This document shows, piece after piece, positions 34,363 through 42,623 of a DNA stretch of 64,000 bases; within the stretch, counting starts at the first letter, position 1; each line of letters begins with the position of its first letter. The notes below the pieces were generated by a model. The model was not told the DNA's origin, searched no databases, and worked only from the letters and a program-made list of their open reading frames with translations. Source of the stretch: Ilyomonas sp965247435 (lineage in GTDB: Bacteria; Bacteroidota; Bacteroidia; Chitinophagales; Chitinophagaceae). The DNA lies in contig OZ252019.1 of assembly GCA_965247435.1 (NCBI GenBank), positions 4,588,001 through 4,652,000 of the forward strand, written 5' to 3'. The position numbers were made by a program, and so were the translations under genes.

Positions 34363-35151
34363 ATGAGCCTTATAAAAAATCTATTCCAACATAAAAACAA
34401 CAGTATTTTAAATGTCTATTGTACGGCCGGTTATCCACAGTTGAACAGCACGCTTGAAGTGATGAAAGCTTTGCAAAACAATGGTGCAAACATCATCGAA
34501 TTAGGAATGCCTTACAGCGATCCGCTGGCAGATGGACCAACCATTCAGGCGAGCAATGGCATTGCTTTGCAGAACGGCATGACGATAAATAAACTGTTTG
34601 AACAACTAAAAGATTTCCGCAATACGCCGGATGAGCGGGATGCCATTCGCATACCGGTATTACTGATGGGTTATATGAACCCGATACTGCAGTATGGCTT
34701 TGAAAAATTTTGCAGGCAAGCAGCAGAGTTGCCGGTGGATGGACTGATATTACCTGACCTGCCCCAGTATGAATTTGAAACAATGTACGGCGATATTATC
34801 AAACGCTACGGATTGGATTTTGTGTTTCTCGTAACGCCGGAAACGTCGGAAGAAAGAGTGCGGAAATTAGACGCATTAAGCACCGGTTTTTTGTATGCGG
34901 TTTCCGCTTCTTCCATCACCGGCAGCGACAAAGATTTTTCGGCGGTAGAAAGTTATTTGCAACGCCTGCAAAACATGCAGTTGAAGAACCCGGTATTGGT
35001 TGGCTTTGGAATAAAAGACAGGCCAACCTTTCAATCGGCGTGCAGGTATGCAAACGGCGCAATTATTGGTTCGGCGTATATTAAAGCATTGGAAGGTGCG
35101 GCAGACATTAATAAAGCAACAAAAGGGTTTCTGGCCGGTATACTGCAGTAA
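34363..35151 (+). CDS. trpA: Tryptophan synthase alpha subunit
   Basis: Cleaves indole-3-glycerol phosphate to indole and glyceraldehyde-3-phosphate. 262 residues, TIM barrel. Catalytic Glu46 in IIELGMPYSDP and Asp57 in LADGPTIQ; LMGYMNPI and the phosphate loops VGFGI and GAIIGSAYI are in place. Last trp gene; a G+C-rich segment follows without a terminator. Confidence 0.96.
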   Translation: MSLIKNLFQHKNNSILNVYCTAGYPQLNSTLEVMKALQNNGANIIELGMPYSDPLADGPTIQASNGIALQNGMTINKLFEQLKDFRNTPDERDAIRIPVLLMGYMNPILQYGFEKFCRQAAELPVDGLILPDLPQYEFETMYGDIIKRYGLDFVFLVTPETSEERVRKLDALSTGFLYAVSASSITGSDKDFSAVESYLQRLQNMQLKNPVLVGFGIKDRPTFQSACRYANGAIIGSAYIKALEGAADINKATKGFLAGILQ

Positions 35152-35399
35152 TTGTTGCTGATAGATGGGCTGCTGCCGGGCATAGCCCCGATGGAAGCGG
35201 AAAGCCCGCAGCGCAGCGAAGGCTTGCAGCGAACAGCGGGAAACTGCAGACCGGATCTGTACTGCCGCTGATGCTGCAAAAAAATAAAAATGACGAAGCG
35301 GAAAACACGGGCCCCGAACCTATTGCCTTTAGTTTGGGATCCGCCCTGGGCAAGCTGCCAACCGGGCCACTTCCACTGATAAACCAATTGTACAAATGA
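35152..35399 (+). other. G+C-rich segment with a long open frame, no start until late
   Basis: After trpA one plus-strand frame stays open for about 83 codons (reading WAAAGHSPDGSGKPAAQRR, and later LGSALGKLPTGPLPLINQLYK) and ends at TGA 35397-35399, overlapping the next gene's ATG by the ATGA pattern. The only ATG in it is near 35260, giving 44 or fewer codons. The segment is markedly richer in G+C than the operon. It may be a small coupled gene, a remnant of a longer gene, or a conserved RNA or repeat. I cannot place it in a family. Confidence 0.35.
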
Positions 35400-35877
35400 T
35401 TTCAAGAAAGAAACTGAATGAGCATTTAGAAAATTTGTCCAAGCAGGAACTAATACAGGAGGTTGAAAAGTTATTTCAAAAATTTTCACTTGTTCAGCAA
35501 TATTATACAATGGATTTAGGAGAAGACAGTACGGCGCTGCTGGAAGCGTATAAGCAAAAAATGGAGAAAATATTCTTTCCGCTCGGTTTTGGTGCTGATC
35601 CTAAAATGCCGGAAGTTAACAGGCTGATAAAAGAATTCTTTAAGGTATCGGTACATATTGCTGACACTATTGATCTGATGCTTTATAAGATAGAGTTGTC
35701 TATCAGATTATTTGAAAATGGGGGTATGAATTTCCGGTTGTTGCTAATTCTTTCAGCTCAACGTACGATAAGATTATTGACCTGCTACAGGAGCCTCAGC
35801 TTAAGGACCATTTCAAAAACCGTTGTATCAGCATAGAATCTTATGGTAACAATTGTTACCTCCTCAACAAAACCTAA
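35396..35877 (+). pseudogene. DUF6155 family protein, frameshifted
   Basis: The first 107 codons (KKLNEHLENLSKQELIQEVEKLF, shortened landmark; FFPLG, then IADTIDLMLYKIELSIRLFENG) read like DUF6155. The annotated frame then continues as meaningless Leu/Arg-rich sequence to 35836. In the neighbouring frame the natural ending is present: GYEFPVVANSFSSTYDK through DHFKNRCISIESYGNNCYLLNKT to a stop at 35875-35877. The switch is at a run of five G (35720-35724), a one-base length change. The full product would be about 160 residues. Function unknown. Confidence 0.7.
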
Positions 35878-35883
35878 TCATAA

Positions 35884-36474
35884 ATGAATACAGTCATTAT
35901 AAAATACAATGCGGGCAATATACAATCGGTGCTGTATGCGCTGGAGCGCATTGGCGCATCGGCGGTGGTAACAGATAATGTGGAGGAAATGCAGGCTGCC
36001 GATAACGTGATTTTTCCGGGTGTGGGCGAGGCCAGTACCGCCATGAATTACCTGCGCCAGAGAAGACTGGATGAAGTAATTAAAAACCTTCGCCAGCCCA
36101 TACTGGGCGTGTGTTTGGGCATGCAACTGATGTGCGCATACAGTGAAGAAAATAATACGGAATGCCTCGGTATTTTTGACGAACAAGTAAAACGCTTTGC
36201 GCCGGCAACAGGGGCCATAAAAGTGCCGCAGATCGGCTGGAATGATATTTATAATTTGCGATCGGATTTATTCAGCAATTTGAAAGATAACAGTTATTGC
36301 TACTTTGTGCACAGCTATTTTGCAGCCCTGGGCAACGACACGATTGCTACTGCCAATTATGTGCAGCCTTACAGCGCCGCATTGCACAGGGATAACTTCT
36401 ACGGCGTTCAGTTTCACCCGGAGAAAAGCGCCGAAGTGGGCGAACAGATTTTGAAAAATTTTATCAGTATATAA
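35884..36474 (+). CDS. hisH: Imidazole glycerol phosphate synthase, glutaminase subunit
   Basis: Supplies ammonia to HisF in histidine synthesis. 196 residues, class I glutaminase: IKYNAGNIQSV (7-17), Cys77 in GVCLGMQ, His178 and Glu180 in FHPEKS. It is followed by hisA; hisF, its obligate partner, is not in this window, nor are hisG, D, C, B or I. It starts 6 nt after the DUF6155 stop, so it may be read from the trp transcript. Confidence 0.95.
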   Translation: MNTVIIKYNAGNIQSVLYALERIGASAVVTDNVEEMQAADNVIFPGVGEASTAMNYLRQRRLDEVIKNLRQPILGVCLGMQLMCAYSEENNTECLGIFDEQVKRFAPATGAIKVPQIGWNDIYNLRSDLFSNLKDNSYCYFVHSYFAALGNDTIATANYVQPYSAALHRDNFYGVQFHPEKSAEVGEQILKNFISI

Positions 36475-36476
36475 AC

Positions 36477-36503
36477 GCTGACAGGGTTTAGGACCCTGTC
36501 AGC
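36477..36503. repeat. Palindromic repeat between hisH and hisA
   Basis: GCTGACAGGGT (36477-36487) pairs perfectly with ACCCTGTCAGC (36493-36503). The same unit, with longer arms, is at 49965-49997. It has no U tract here and lies inside an operon, so it is better read as a dispersed palindrome than a terminator. Confidence 0.7.
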
Positions 36504-36520
36504 ATTGCGCAAATAATTAG

Positions 36521-37300
36521 ATGGAAAATCAATCTCCCAATAAATTACCGCTCTCAGGCCCGCCGCTATATGCCGGAGGCTTCATTATTCCCGCGATAGA
36601 CATTATTGAAGGCAAATGCGTGCGACTTTCGCAAGGCGATTATCAACAGAAAACAATATACAACGAGCATCCGCTGGAGGTAGCCAAACAGTTTGAAGAT
36701 GCGGGTTTGAAACGCCTGCACTTGGTAGATCTGGATGGCGCGAAAGAAGGCAAAGTAAAGAACTGGAAAGTGCTGGAAACCATTGCCGGCAAAACAGCTT
36801 TAACAATAGACTTTGGTGGTGGCATTAAAGAGGAAAAGGATGTACAGATTGTTTTTGAGTCCGGCGCAGCTATGGCAACCATTGGCAGCCTGGCGGTAAA
36901 AGATAAAGACCTGTTCGTAAGCTGGCTGCAACAATTTGGCGCCGGTAAATTTTTGCTGGGCGCCGATGTAAAAGAGGAAAAGATTGCAGTCGGCGGCTGG
37001 CTCGAAACAACTGATGTATGGATATACGATTTTATTGAAAGCTACGTACAGCAGGGCATCCGGCAGGTGTTCTGTACCGATGTAAGTAAAGATGGAATGC
37101 TGGAAGGGCCATCCGTAGAGTTATACAAAAACATTATTACTAAATTCCCTCAACTGCATTTCATCGCCAGCGGTGGTGTAAGTTCTATCAACGATTTGGA
37201 GCAACTGCAACAAATCGGCTGCAAGGGCGCCATTATAGGCAAGGCTATTTATGAAGGCAGGATTCAGTTGAAAGACTTAATAAAACTCAACTTTAGTTAA
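36521..37300 (+). CDS. hisA: ProFAR isomerase (HisA)
   Basis: Amadori isomerase of histidine synthesis, TIM barrel of two half-barrels. 259 residues. Asp27 in IIPAIDI and Asp149 in GADVKEEKIAVGGW are the catalytic pair; FGGGIK and ASGGVSS are the phosphate loops. The N-terminus carries about 20 extra residues (NQSPNKLPLSGPPLYAGG) before the barrel, beyond the usual start. No terminator is evident after it. Confidence 0.94.
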   Translation: MENQSPNKLPLSGPPLYAGGFIIPAIDIIEGKCVRLSQGDYQQKTIYNEHPLEVAKQFEDAGLKRLHLVDLDGAKEGKVKNWKVLETIAGKTALTIDFGGGIKEEKDVQIVFESGAAMATIGSLAVKDKDLFVSWLQQFGAGKFLLGADVKEEKIAVGGWLETTDVWIYDFIESYVQQGIRQVFCTDVSKDGMLEGPSVELYKNIITKFPQLHFIASGGVSSINDLEQLQQIGCKGAIIGKAIYEGRIQLKDLIKLNFS

Positions 37301-37535
37301 AGCGAGACCTATTTGAATTCGGGATAAAAGAAATATCTACTTTAAAAAAGACTTATCTGAAGACTTGAAAAGATCAATCAAGTAGCAGCCATTTTTTGTC
37401 TTTCTCCAATGAAAAGGTTAGAATGTGGCCGAAATGTGAATAATAAGTTTATTCCAAACGCACACTCTGTTAGTAAGACCTGCAATAATATAAACGCCCG
37501 ACAGCCTGCGGCACAATATTACTTATACAACAACC

Positions 37536-38450
37536 ATGAGCCACAGTCATCACAACCATGCCCACAGTCATGTGCCGGTAATAAACAACATCAATACCGC
37601 TTTTGTTGTTGGCATTGTACTTAATCTGCTGTTTGTAGTTATTGAAGCGGTTGTTGGCTTATCTATTCATTCACTCTCGCTACTGGGTGATGCCGGCCAC
37701 AACCTGACTGATGTGGGCGCGCTGGCGATATCGCTGCTTGCATTCCGGCTGGTAAAAAGCAAATCCAGCAAACAATATACGTATGGCTACCAGAAAACAT
37801 CGGTGTTAGCTGCTTTATTTAATGCAGTGCTGCTGCTGATCACGATCGGCGCTCTTGTGTATGAAGCCATTCGCAGCTTTCTGCATCCGCAGCCGGTGGA
37901 AGGCAATACAATAGCTATTGTAGCAGGCATCGGCATCCTTATTAATGCCGGCACCGCTTTTCTGTTTATGAAGGATAAAGAAAAAGACATCAACATTAAA
38001 GGCGCTTACCTGCACATGATGGCCGATGCAGCCGTGTCACTGGCCATTGTAGTGGCGGGTATCATCATTCATTATACACAATGGTACTGGCTCGACCCGG
38101 CTTTTAGCATCGTTATAGCGGTGGTGATACTGGCAAGCACCTGGCAATTGCTGAAAGACAGCGTACGCCTTGCACTGGACGGCGTACCGGCAGATATTAA
38201 CCTGGATACACTTAAAGCTGCAGCATTAAAAACAGCAGGCGTGGTACGCATACATCACCTCCATGTATGGGCCATGAGCACTACGCAGAACGCGCTGACG
38301 GCGCACGTTGTTGTACAAAACAATTTAACGATGCAACAGGTGCAGGTAGTAAAAGAAGATTTGAAACACGCCTTTTTGCATCACCATATTCAGCACAGCA
38401 CCATAGAAACCGAAACCGAAGAAACGCCTTGTAAAGAAACAGCCTGCTGA
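37536..38450 (+). CDS. Cation diffusion facilitator (CzcD-like metal exporter)
   Basis: 304 residues. His-rich N-terminus (SHSHHNHAHSH) as in zinc/cobalt/cadmium CDF exporters; six membrane helices; transport-site motifs SLLGDAGHNLTD in helix 2 and HMMADAA in helix 5 give the four HD-type ligands; C-terminal cytoplasmic domain VRIHHLHVWAMS. A proton antiporter exporting divalent metal, most probably Zn. It stands alone between his genes and a sugar dehydrogenase; no metal-responsive operator was recognised. Confidence 0.92.
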   Translation: MSHSHHNHAHSHVPVINNINTAFVVGIVLNLLFVVIEAVVGLSIHSLSLLGDAGHNLTDVGALAISLLAFRLVKSKSSKQYTYGYQKTSVLAALFNAVLLLITIGALVYEAIRSFLHPQPVEGNTIAIVAGIGILINAGTAFLFMKDKEKDINIKGAYLHMMADAAVSLAIVVAGIIIHYTQWYWLDPAFSIVIAVVILASTWQLLKDSVRLALDGVPADINLDTLKAAALKTAGVVRIHHLHVWAMSTTQNALTAHVVVQNNLTMQQVQVVKEDLKHAFLHHHIQHSTIETETEETPCKETAC

Positions 38451-38828
38451 AGTAACCGCAGGCAGGGCATTAGTTTGAAAACGTGTGTCGTTATTCAGCA
38501 TTTGCCCACAACGATATTCATCATAAATCATTATTGCGGGGGCATTGTACGGAACCTGATTTTTTAAACTGCTACCGTATCTAACCGCACAACCGTTCTG
38601 TTTTTGCAAAATGCACTAAAAAATTTTATTGCAAAGCAACTTTCCTGTAATATCTCCGTATTAATTAACTGGTAGTATGCATTTAAAATGCTGTGTGTAA
38701 AAATGGCATTTGCTATGCTGCAAACTATGCTGTTGCTTAAAACATTTTTGCCTTTTCTGCAGTTTTAAACCACACAGCAATCTAAATACACCGGTTTTCC
38801 ATTCATCAATTCCATAAAACGCTTCCTT
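38451..38828. other. Intergenic region, nothing certain
   Basis: 378 nt between the CDF gene and a sugar dehydrogenase. A run ATTTTTGCC near 38748 is a loose -7-like candidate for the latter. No gene, repeat or hairpin of note was found. Confidence 0.35.
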
Positions 38829-40235
38829 ATGAAATTAATTAAACAACAAAGCGGTACACCTACCGTTAAGCCTCTTTTTCCATTCCCTTCTTCCCTGTTG
38901 CTTTTATTATTCGCTCTGTTGCTGGCATTGCAAAGCTGCAAGAAGCGCGATTTTAACCCGCCGCCCGTTGGTGCGTACGATTTAAAGCTGGTAAGCGATG
39001 GCTTTATCTCGCCGCTCACGCTTACCGAATCGCCGGACGGTACGCACCGCTTGTTTGTGGCCGACCAGCCCGGTAAAGTATGGATCATTAATGCAGATGG
39101 CACTAAAATGCCGGAACCTTTTATTGATGTAAGCAGCCAATTGGTAGCGCCCTTGTCGCCTTTTTACGATGAGCGCGGCCTGCTGGGTTTTGCCTTTCAT
39201 CCCGATTTTAAAAACAATGGCAAATTTTATCTTTTTTATACCGCACCGCCACGCGCCGGCGGGCCGGAGCCGGGCACCTTATGGAACAACTTAACCCGCA
39301 TTTCCGAATTTAAAGTCTCTGCCTCCGACCCTAACAAAGCCGACTTGTCTTCCGAAAGAGTGGTGCTGGAAGAAGACCATCCGCAGGGCAACCACAACGG
39401 CGGTACGATTGCCTTTGGGCCGGATGGCTATTTATATATTTCGATAGGCGATGGCGGCGCCGGTGACGATGTTGGCCCCGGCCATGTAGAAGACTGGTAT
39501 AAAATAAATGAAGGCGGCAACGGGCAGGATGTGAAGCAAAACCTGCTGGGCAATATTTTGCGGATAGATGTAAACAGCTCCGGAAAAATGGGCTATGGCA
39601 TACCAGCCGATAACCCGTTTGTGGGTACAGAAGGCAAAGACGAAATCTATGCGTATGGTTTTAGAAATCCATACCGTTTTTCGTTTGATATAGATGGCAG
39701 CCACCAGTTGTATGCAGGCGATGCCGGCCAGTCTTTGTGGGAAGAAATAGACATCGTAAAAAAAGGCGGCAATTATGGCTGGAATGTAAAGGAAGGCACG
39801 CACTGCTTTAATACCGATAATGACCTCGAAGAAAGAGCCGCCTGCCCGATGGAAGACTCTGCCGGCAACCCTTTATTAGATCCTATTATCGAGTTGCCCA
39901 ACGAGGCCAACCCCGATGGTGGCGTTGCTACGGCCATTGTGGGCGGCAATGTATATCGCGGCAAATCCATCCCTTTCCTGTTTGGCAAATATATCTTTGG
40001 CATATTATCAGACGATGAGGAAGAAGCGGCTGGTAAGTTATTTTTAGGCAAACCTGCTGCAGCCGGCTTATGGTCGTACGAACAGTTGGAGCTCAAAAGT
40101 TTTCCGGAAGATTTAGGACAATACATTAAAAGTTTTGGCCAGAGCCTTGACGGCGAATTGTATGTGCTCACCTCCGGCCAGATTGGCCCGCAGGGCAATA
40201 CCGGCAAAATATACAAGCTGGTGTTTACCAAATAA
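38829..40235 (+). CDS. PQQ-dependent sugar dehydrogenase-type lipoprotein (GSDH domain)
   Basis: 468 residues. Lipobox ALQSC with Cys37 after a hydrophobic helix, so a membrane-anchored lipoprotein. A six-bladed GSDH propeller fills the rest: RLFVADQPGKVWII, RGLLGFAFHPDF, EEDHPQGNHNGGTIAFGPDGYLYISIGDGG (landmark at about 180-209, with the catalytic-base His in NHNGG), GNILRIDV, YAYGFRNPYRFSFD and AGDAGQSLWEEIDIVKKGGNYGWN. These are the family's most conserved blocks. The electron donor sugar is unknown. Followed by a strong terminator. Confidence 0.88.
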   Translation: MKLIKQQSGTPTVKPLFPFPSSLLLLLFALLLALQSCKKRDFNPPPVGAYDLKLVSDGFISPLTLTESPDGTHRLFVADQPGKVWIINADGTKMPEPFIDVSSQLVAPLSPFYDERGLLGFAFHPDFKNNGKFYLFYTAPPRAGGPEPGTLWNNLTRISEFKVSASDPNKADLSSERVVLEEDHPQGNHNGGTIAFGPDGYLYISIGDGGAGDDVGPGHVEDWYKINEGGNGQDVKQNLLGNILRIDVNSSGKMGYGIPADNPFVGTEGKDEIYAYGFRNPYRFSFDIDGSHQLYAGDAGQSLWEEIDIVKKGGNYGWNVKEGTHCFNTDNDLEERAACPMEDSAGNPLLDPIIELPNEANPDGGVATAIVGGNVYRGKSIPFLFGKYIFGILSDDEEEAAGKLFLGKPAAAGLWSYEQLELKSFPEDLGQYIKSFGQSLDGELYVLTSGQIGPQGNTGKIYKLVFTK

Positions 40236-40260
40236 TAAATAGCGTGGGCTATATACATTT

Positions 40261-40304
40261 AAAAGGTGTACTAACAATTCAAAAGAGTTTGTAGTACACC
40301 TTTT
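40261..40304 (+). terminator. Terminator after the sugar dehydrogenase gene
   Basis: AAAAGGTGTACTA (40261-40273) pairs perfectly over 13 bp with 40292-40304, which ends in TTTT. Starts 25 nt after the stop codon. Confidence 0.85.
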
Positions 40305-40325
40305 ATCTTGCAGTCACTGTTTATC

Positions 40326-40790
40326 ATGCAACCCAACAAGCAACTCGCAAAAATCCGCAGGCTCCTTATTTTCGTTATGGTTATGCTCGCGCTCAGCGGC
40401 ATCACCGCTTTTCCGGCAGAGGCAGAATTAAAATGGTTGTTACAGTTTACCGGAAACAGTCCATCGCTTGTACATACCTGGCTGCAGCAGGTTTATACTG
40501 CGCTTCGGGAAACAAACAGCCGCTATCCGTTTCTGATGTATGGCTACGACTGGCTGGCGTTTGCCCATATTGTGATAGCACTTGCGTTTATGGGCCCGTA
40601 TAAAGATCCTAAAAAAAATAGCTGGGTTATAGAATGGGCAATGATTGCGTGTGTTGGTGTGTTGCCGCTTGCGCTGATAGCCGGCCCGGTAAGAGGCATA
40701 CCGTTATACTGGCAATTTATTGATTGCTCGTTTGGTGTTCTCGGCATTATTCCATTGTGGATGTGCAGGAGATGGATAAAGCAACTATAA
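40326..40790 (+). CDS. Four-helix membrane protein, unknown function
   Basis: 154 residues from the ATG at 40326 (an in-frame TTG at 40308 lies in the region right after the terminator and is less likely). About four membrane helices: LLIFVMVMLALSGITAF, WLAFAHIVIALAFM, WAMIACVGVLPLALIAGPV and FGVLGIIPLWMC. The loop GPYKDPKKNSWVIEW and the PVRGIPLYWQFIDCSFG block look like conserved functional positions. No family name was recalled. It ends 13 nt from the convergent cytochrome gene. Confidence 0.65.
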   Translation: MQPNKQLAKIRRLLIFVMVMLALSGITAFPAEAELKWLLQFTGNSPSLVHTWLQQVYTALRETNSRYPFLMYGYDWLAFAHIVIALAFMGPYKDPKKNSWVIEWAMIACVGVLPLALIAGPVRGIPLYWQFIDCSFGVLGIIPLWMCRRWIKQL

Positions 40791-40803
40791 AAATTCAATG
40801 CGC

Positions 40804-42495
40804 TTACTTTTCGCCTGCATTAATGAGCTTATACATTTTCCCATCGGGCTTCGTTAGTATGTACAATTCACCGGCTGCATCTTTACCAAAATGCAGGTCG
40901 GCACGGTCGCTGCCGCATAGCTGAACAATGCTTTTAACGGCGCCATTAACCGCAACTTTCCATTCTTGTATAACCGCCCTTTTCCCCTGTTTTATATCCG
41001 CTATATTGATATAAAATAACCTTCCCGTAGGAATATCGCCAAACAGAAACTTCCCCATTAATTGCGGGATGGCGGTGCCCGTATATTCAAAGCCGCCGGA
41101 GATAGCTTTTCCTTCATCATGGTCGTATTGCGCAACGGGGTACGTAATGTGAAAGGCGCTGTCGTTACCGGTAAGCGGATGCACTTTGTTTAAGTCACCC
41201 AAAGGATTTAAAAGGAAACTGCCTTCCCGTATAGGCCAGCCATAATCATGACCTTTCTCTACCAGGTTTAGCGATTCAATATTGCCGTGGCCTACATTGC
41301 TCACCAGCATCTGCCCGGCCTTTGTCCAGGTAATCCGATGCGGATTTCTAAAGCCATACGCATATACTTCGCCCAATGCATGTTGGCTTTTGGCAAAAGG
41401 ATTTTGTGGCGGAATGCCGTATCGGCCATTCGCGCTGTTGCTGCCTGCAGGATTGATGCGCAAAACAGTACCCCATACCTTTCCAGGGCTATGCGCTAAA
41501 AACGGGTAGCCATTCTCTACACAGCCGCCTTCGCCAACGCCGATGTATAAAAGTCCATAGTCTTCATCGCCGGGTTTAGACAGAGGATTGAAGGTAATCT
41601 CCTGCACGCCATGAATACCGGAAACCATATTTATCCTTAACAACTCCCTGCCCTTTCCGATAAATACGGTATCCGCCGGGTTGTCCGTTTTCCATTCGGT
41701 AAGCACCCATTGCAGCGTTACTTTAATAGAATCGGCATAGCCAAAATCTGCTTTGGCCGAACCAGCCGGTTCGGTATGCGTTGTATATAGCAGACCGTTG
41801 CGGGCAAACTGCGGATGAAAAGCAAAACTGCCGAAACCGGTAGCCAGTCCCGGCTCATTGATAAACCTGGGTTCCAGCTTAGCCATATCCATAAAAACAA
41901 ACGGTTTGTTGTGCCGGAGCCTGTATAATTTACCGCGTAAATCAAGGACGAATAACGCGTTGGTAGCCGGCTGAGCATCTAATTTGGTTATCCTTGTCAG
42001 CGGCAGCTTGCCGCTATCGCCCGACGGCGGAAATTGCGCTACCTGTGCTATGTTTACCACCAGTTTGGAAAGTTGAATTGTATCCGGTATAGGATTGGAC
42101 AAAGCGGTTTTGTCCTCTTTTGTTTCTTTGCCGTCCGGCTGTTTATGTGTATTGATAAATGCAACCAACTGCATTAACTGTGCATCCGAAAAATGCGCAA
42201 ACGATGGCATTACCACTTTATATTTTTTGAATATTTCCTGCGCTTCTTTATCTCCTGAATTAATAACCGCCTGCGGATTTTGTATAAACTGTTTAACCCA
42301 TGCGGCCGGGTGTGTAGTAGTAAGCCCGCTTAACTGCGGCCCGATACCATCCTGCCGGAAGTTGTGGCAGCCGCTGCACTGCTGGTTAAAAAGAAGTTCC
42401 CCCGCGGCGATATCTGCAGGTGTTCCGGGGTGGCAGGCACTGTTGCACCACAGGATCAACAGGATAATCGGAATAAGGAGCAATTTATTTATCAT
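40804..42495 (-). CDS. Cytochrome c-PQQ sugar dehydrogenase fusion lipoprotein
   Basis: 563 residues. Lipobox NSAC (Cys21), then a mono-haem cytochrome c domain: CSGCH at 40-44 and a likely axial Met in VVMPSF near 97. From about 150 on there is a GSDH propeller (FAFHPQFARNGLLYTTHT, GIHGVQEITFNPL, YGLLYIGVGEGG, GTVLRINPAG, VYAYGFRNPHRITW, YGWPIREGSF). The fusion would pass electrons from sugar oxidation directly to haem. It is convergent with the simpler GSDH protein at 38829; the two may act on related substrates. Confidence 0.9.
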   Translation of the reverse strand: MINKLLLIPIILLILWCNSACHPGTPADIAAGELLFNQQCSGCHNFRQDGIGPQLSGLTTTHPAAWVKQFIQNPQAVINSGDKEAQEIFKKYKVVMPSFAHFSDAQLMQLVAFINTHKQPDGKETKEDKTALSNPIPDTIQLSKLVVNIAQVAQFPPSGDSGKLPLTRITKLDAQPATNALFVLDLRGKLYRLRHNKPFVFMDMAKLEPRFINEPGLATGFGSFAFHPQFARNGLLYTTHTEPAGSAKADFGYADSIKVTLQWVLTEWKTDNPADTVFIGKGRELLRINMVSGIHGVQEITFNPLSKPGDEDYGLLYIGVGEGGCVENGYPFLAHSPGKVWGTVLRINPAGSNSANGRYGIPPQNPFAKSQHALGEVYAYGFRNPHRITWTKAGQMLVSNVGHGNIESLNLVEKGHDYGWPIREGSFLLNPLGDLNKVHPLTGNDSAFHITYPVAQYDHDEGKAISGGFEYTGTAIPQLMGKFLFGDIPTGRLFYINIADIKQGKRAVIQEWKVAVNGAVKSIVQLCGSDRADLHFGKDAAGELYILTKPDGKMYKLINAGEK

Positions 42496-42623
42496 TGGTA
42501 GGCCTATATCGGTTAGTGCATCAAATCTAAAACATAAAATCTTTTCGCTTCCACCTCAGCCCCTTCTTTGCCCGAAATTGTTCTGTATCTTCCTGTTTCT
42601 TTTATTGCTAATCCTCATTACTC

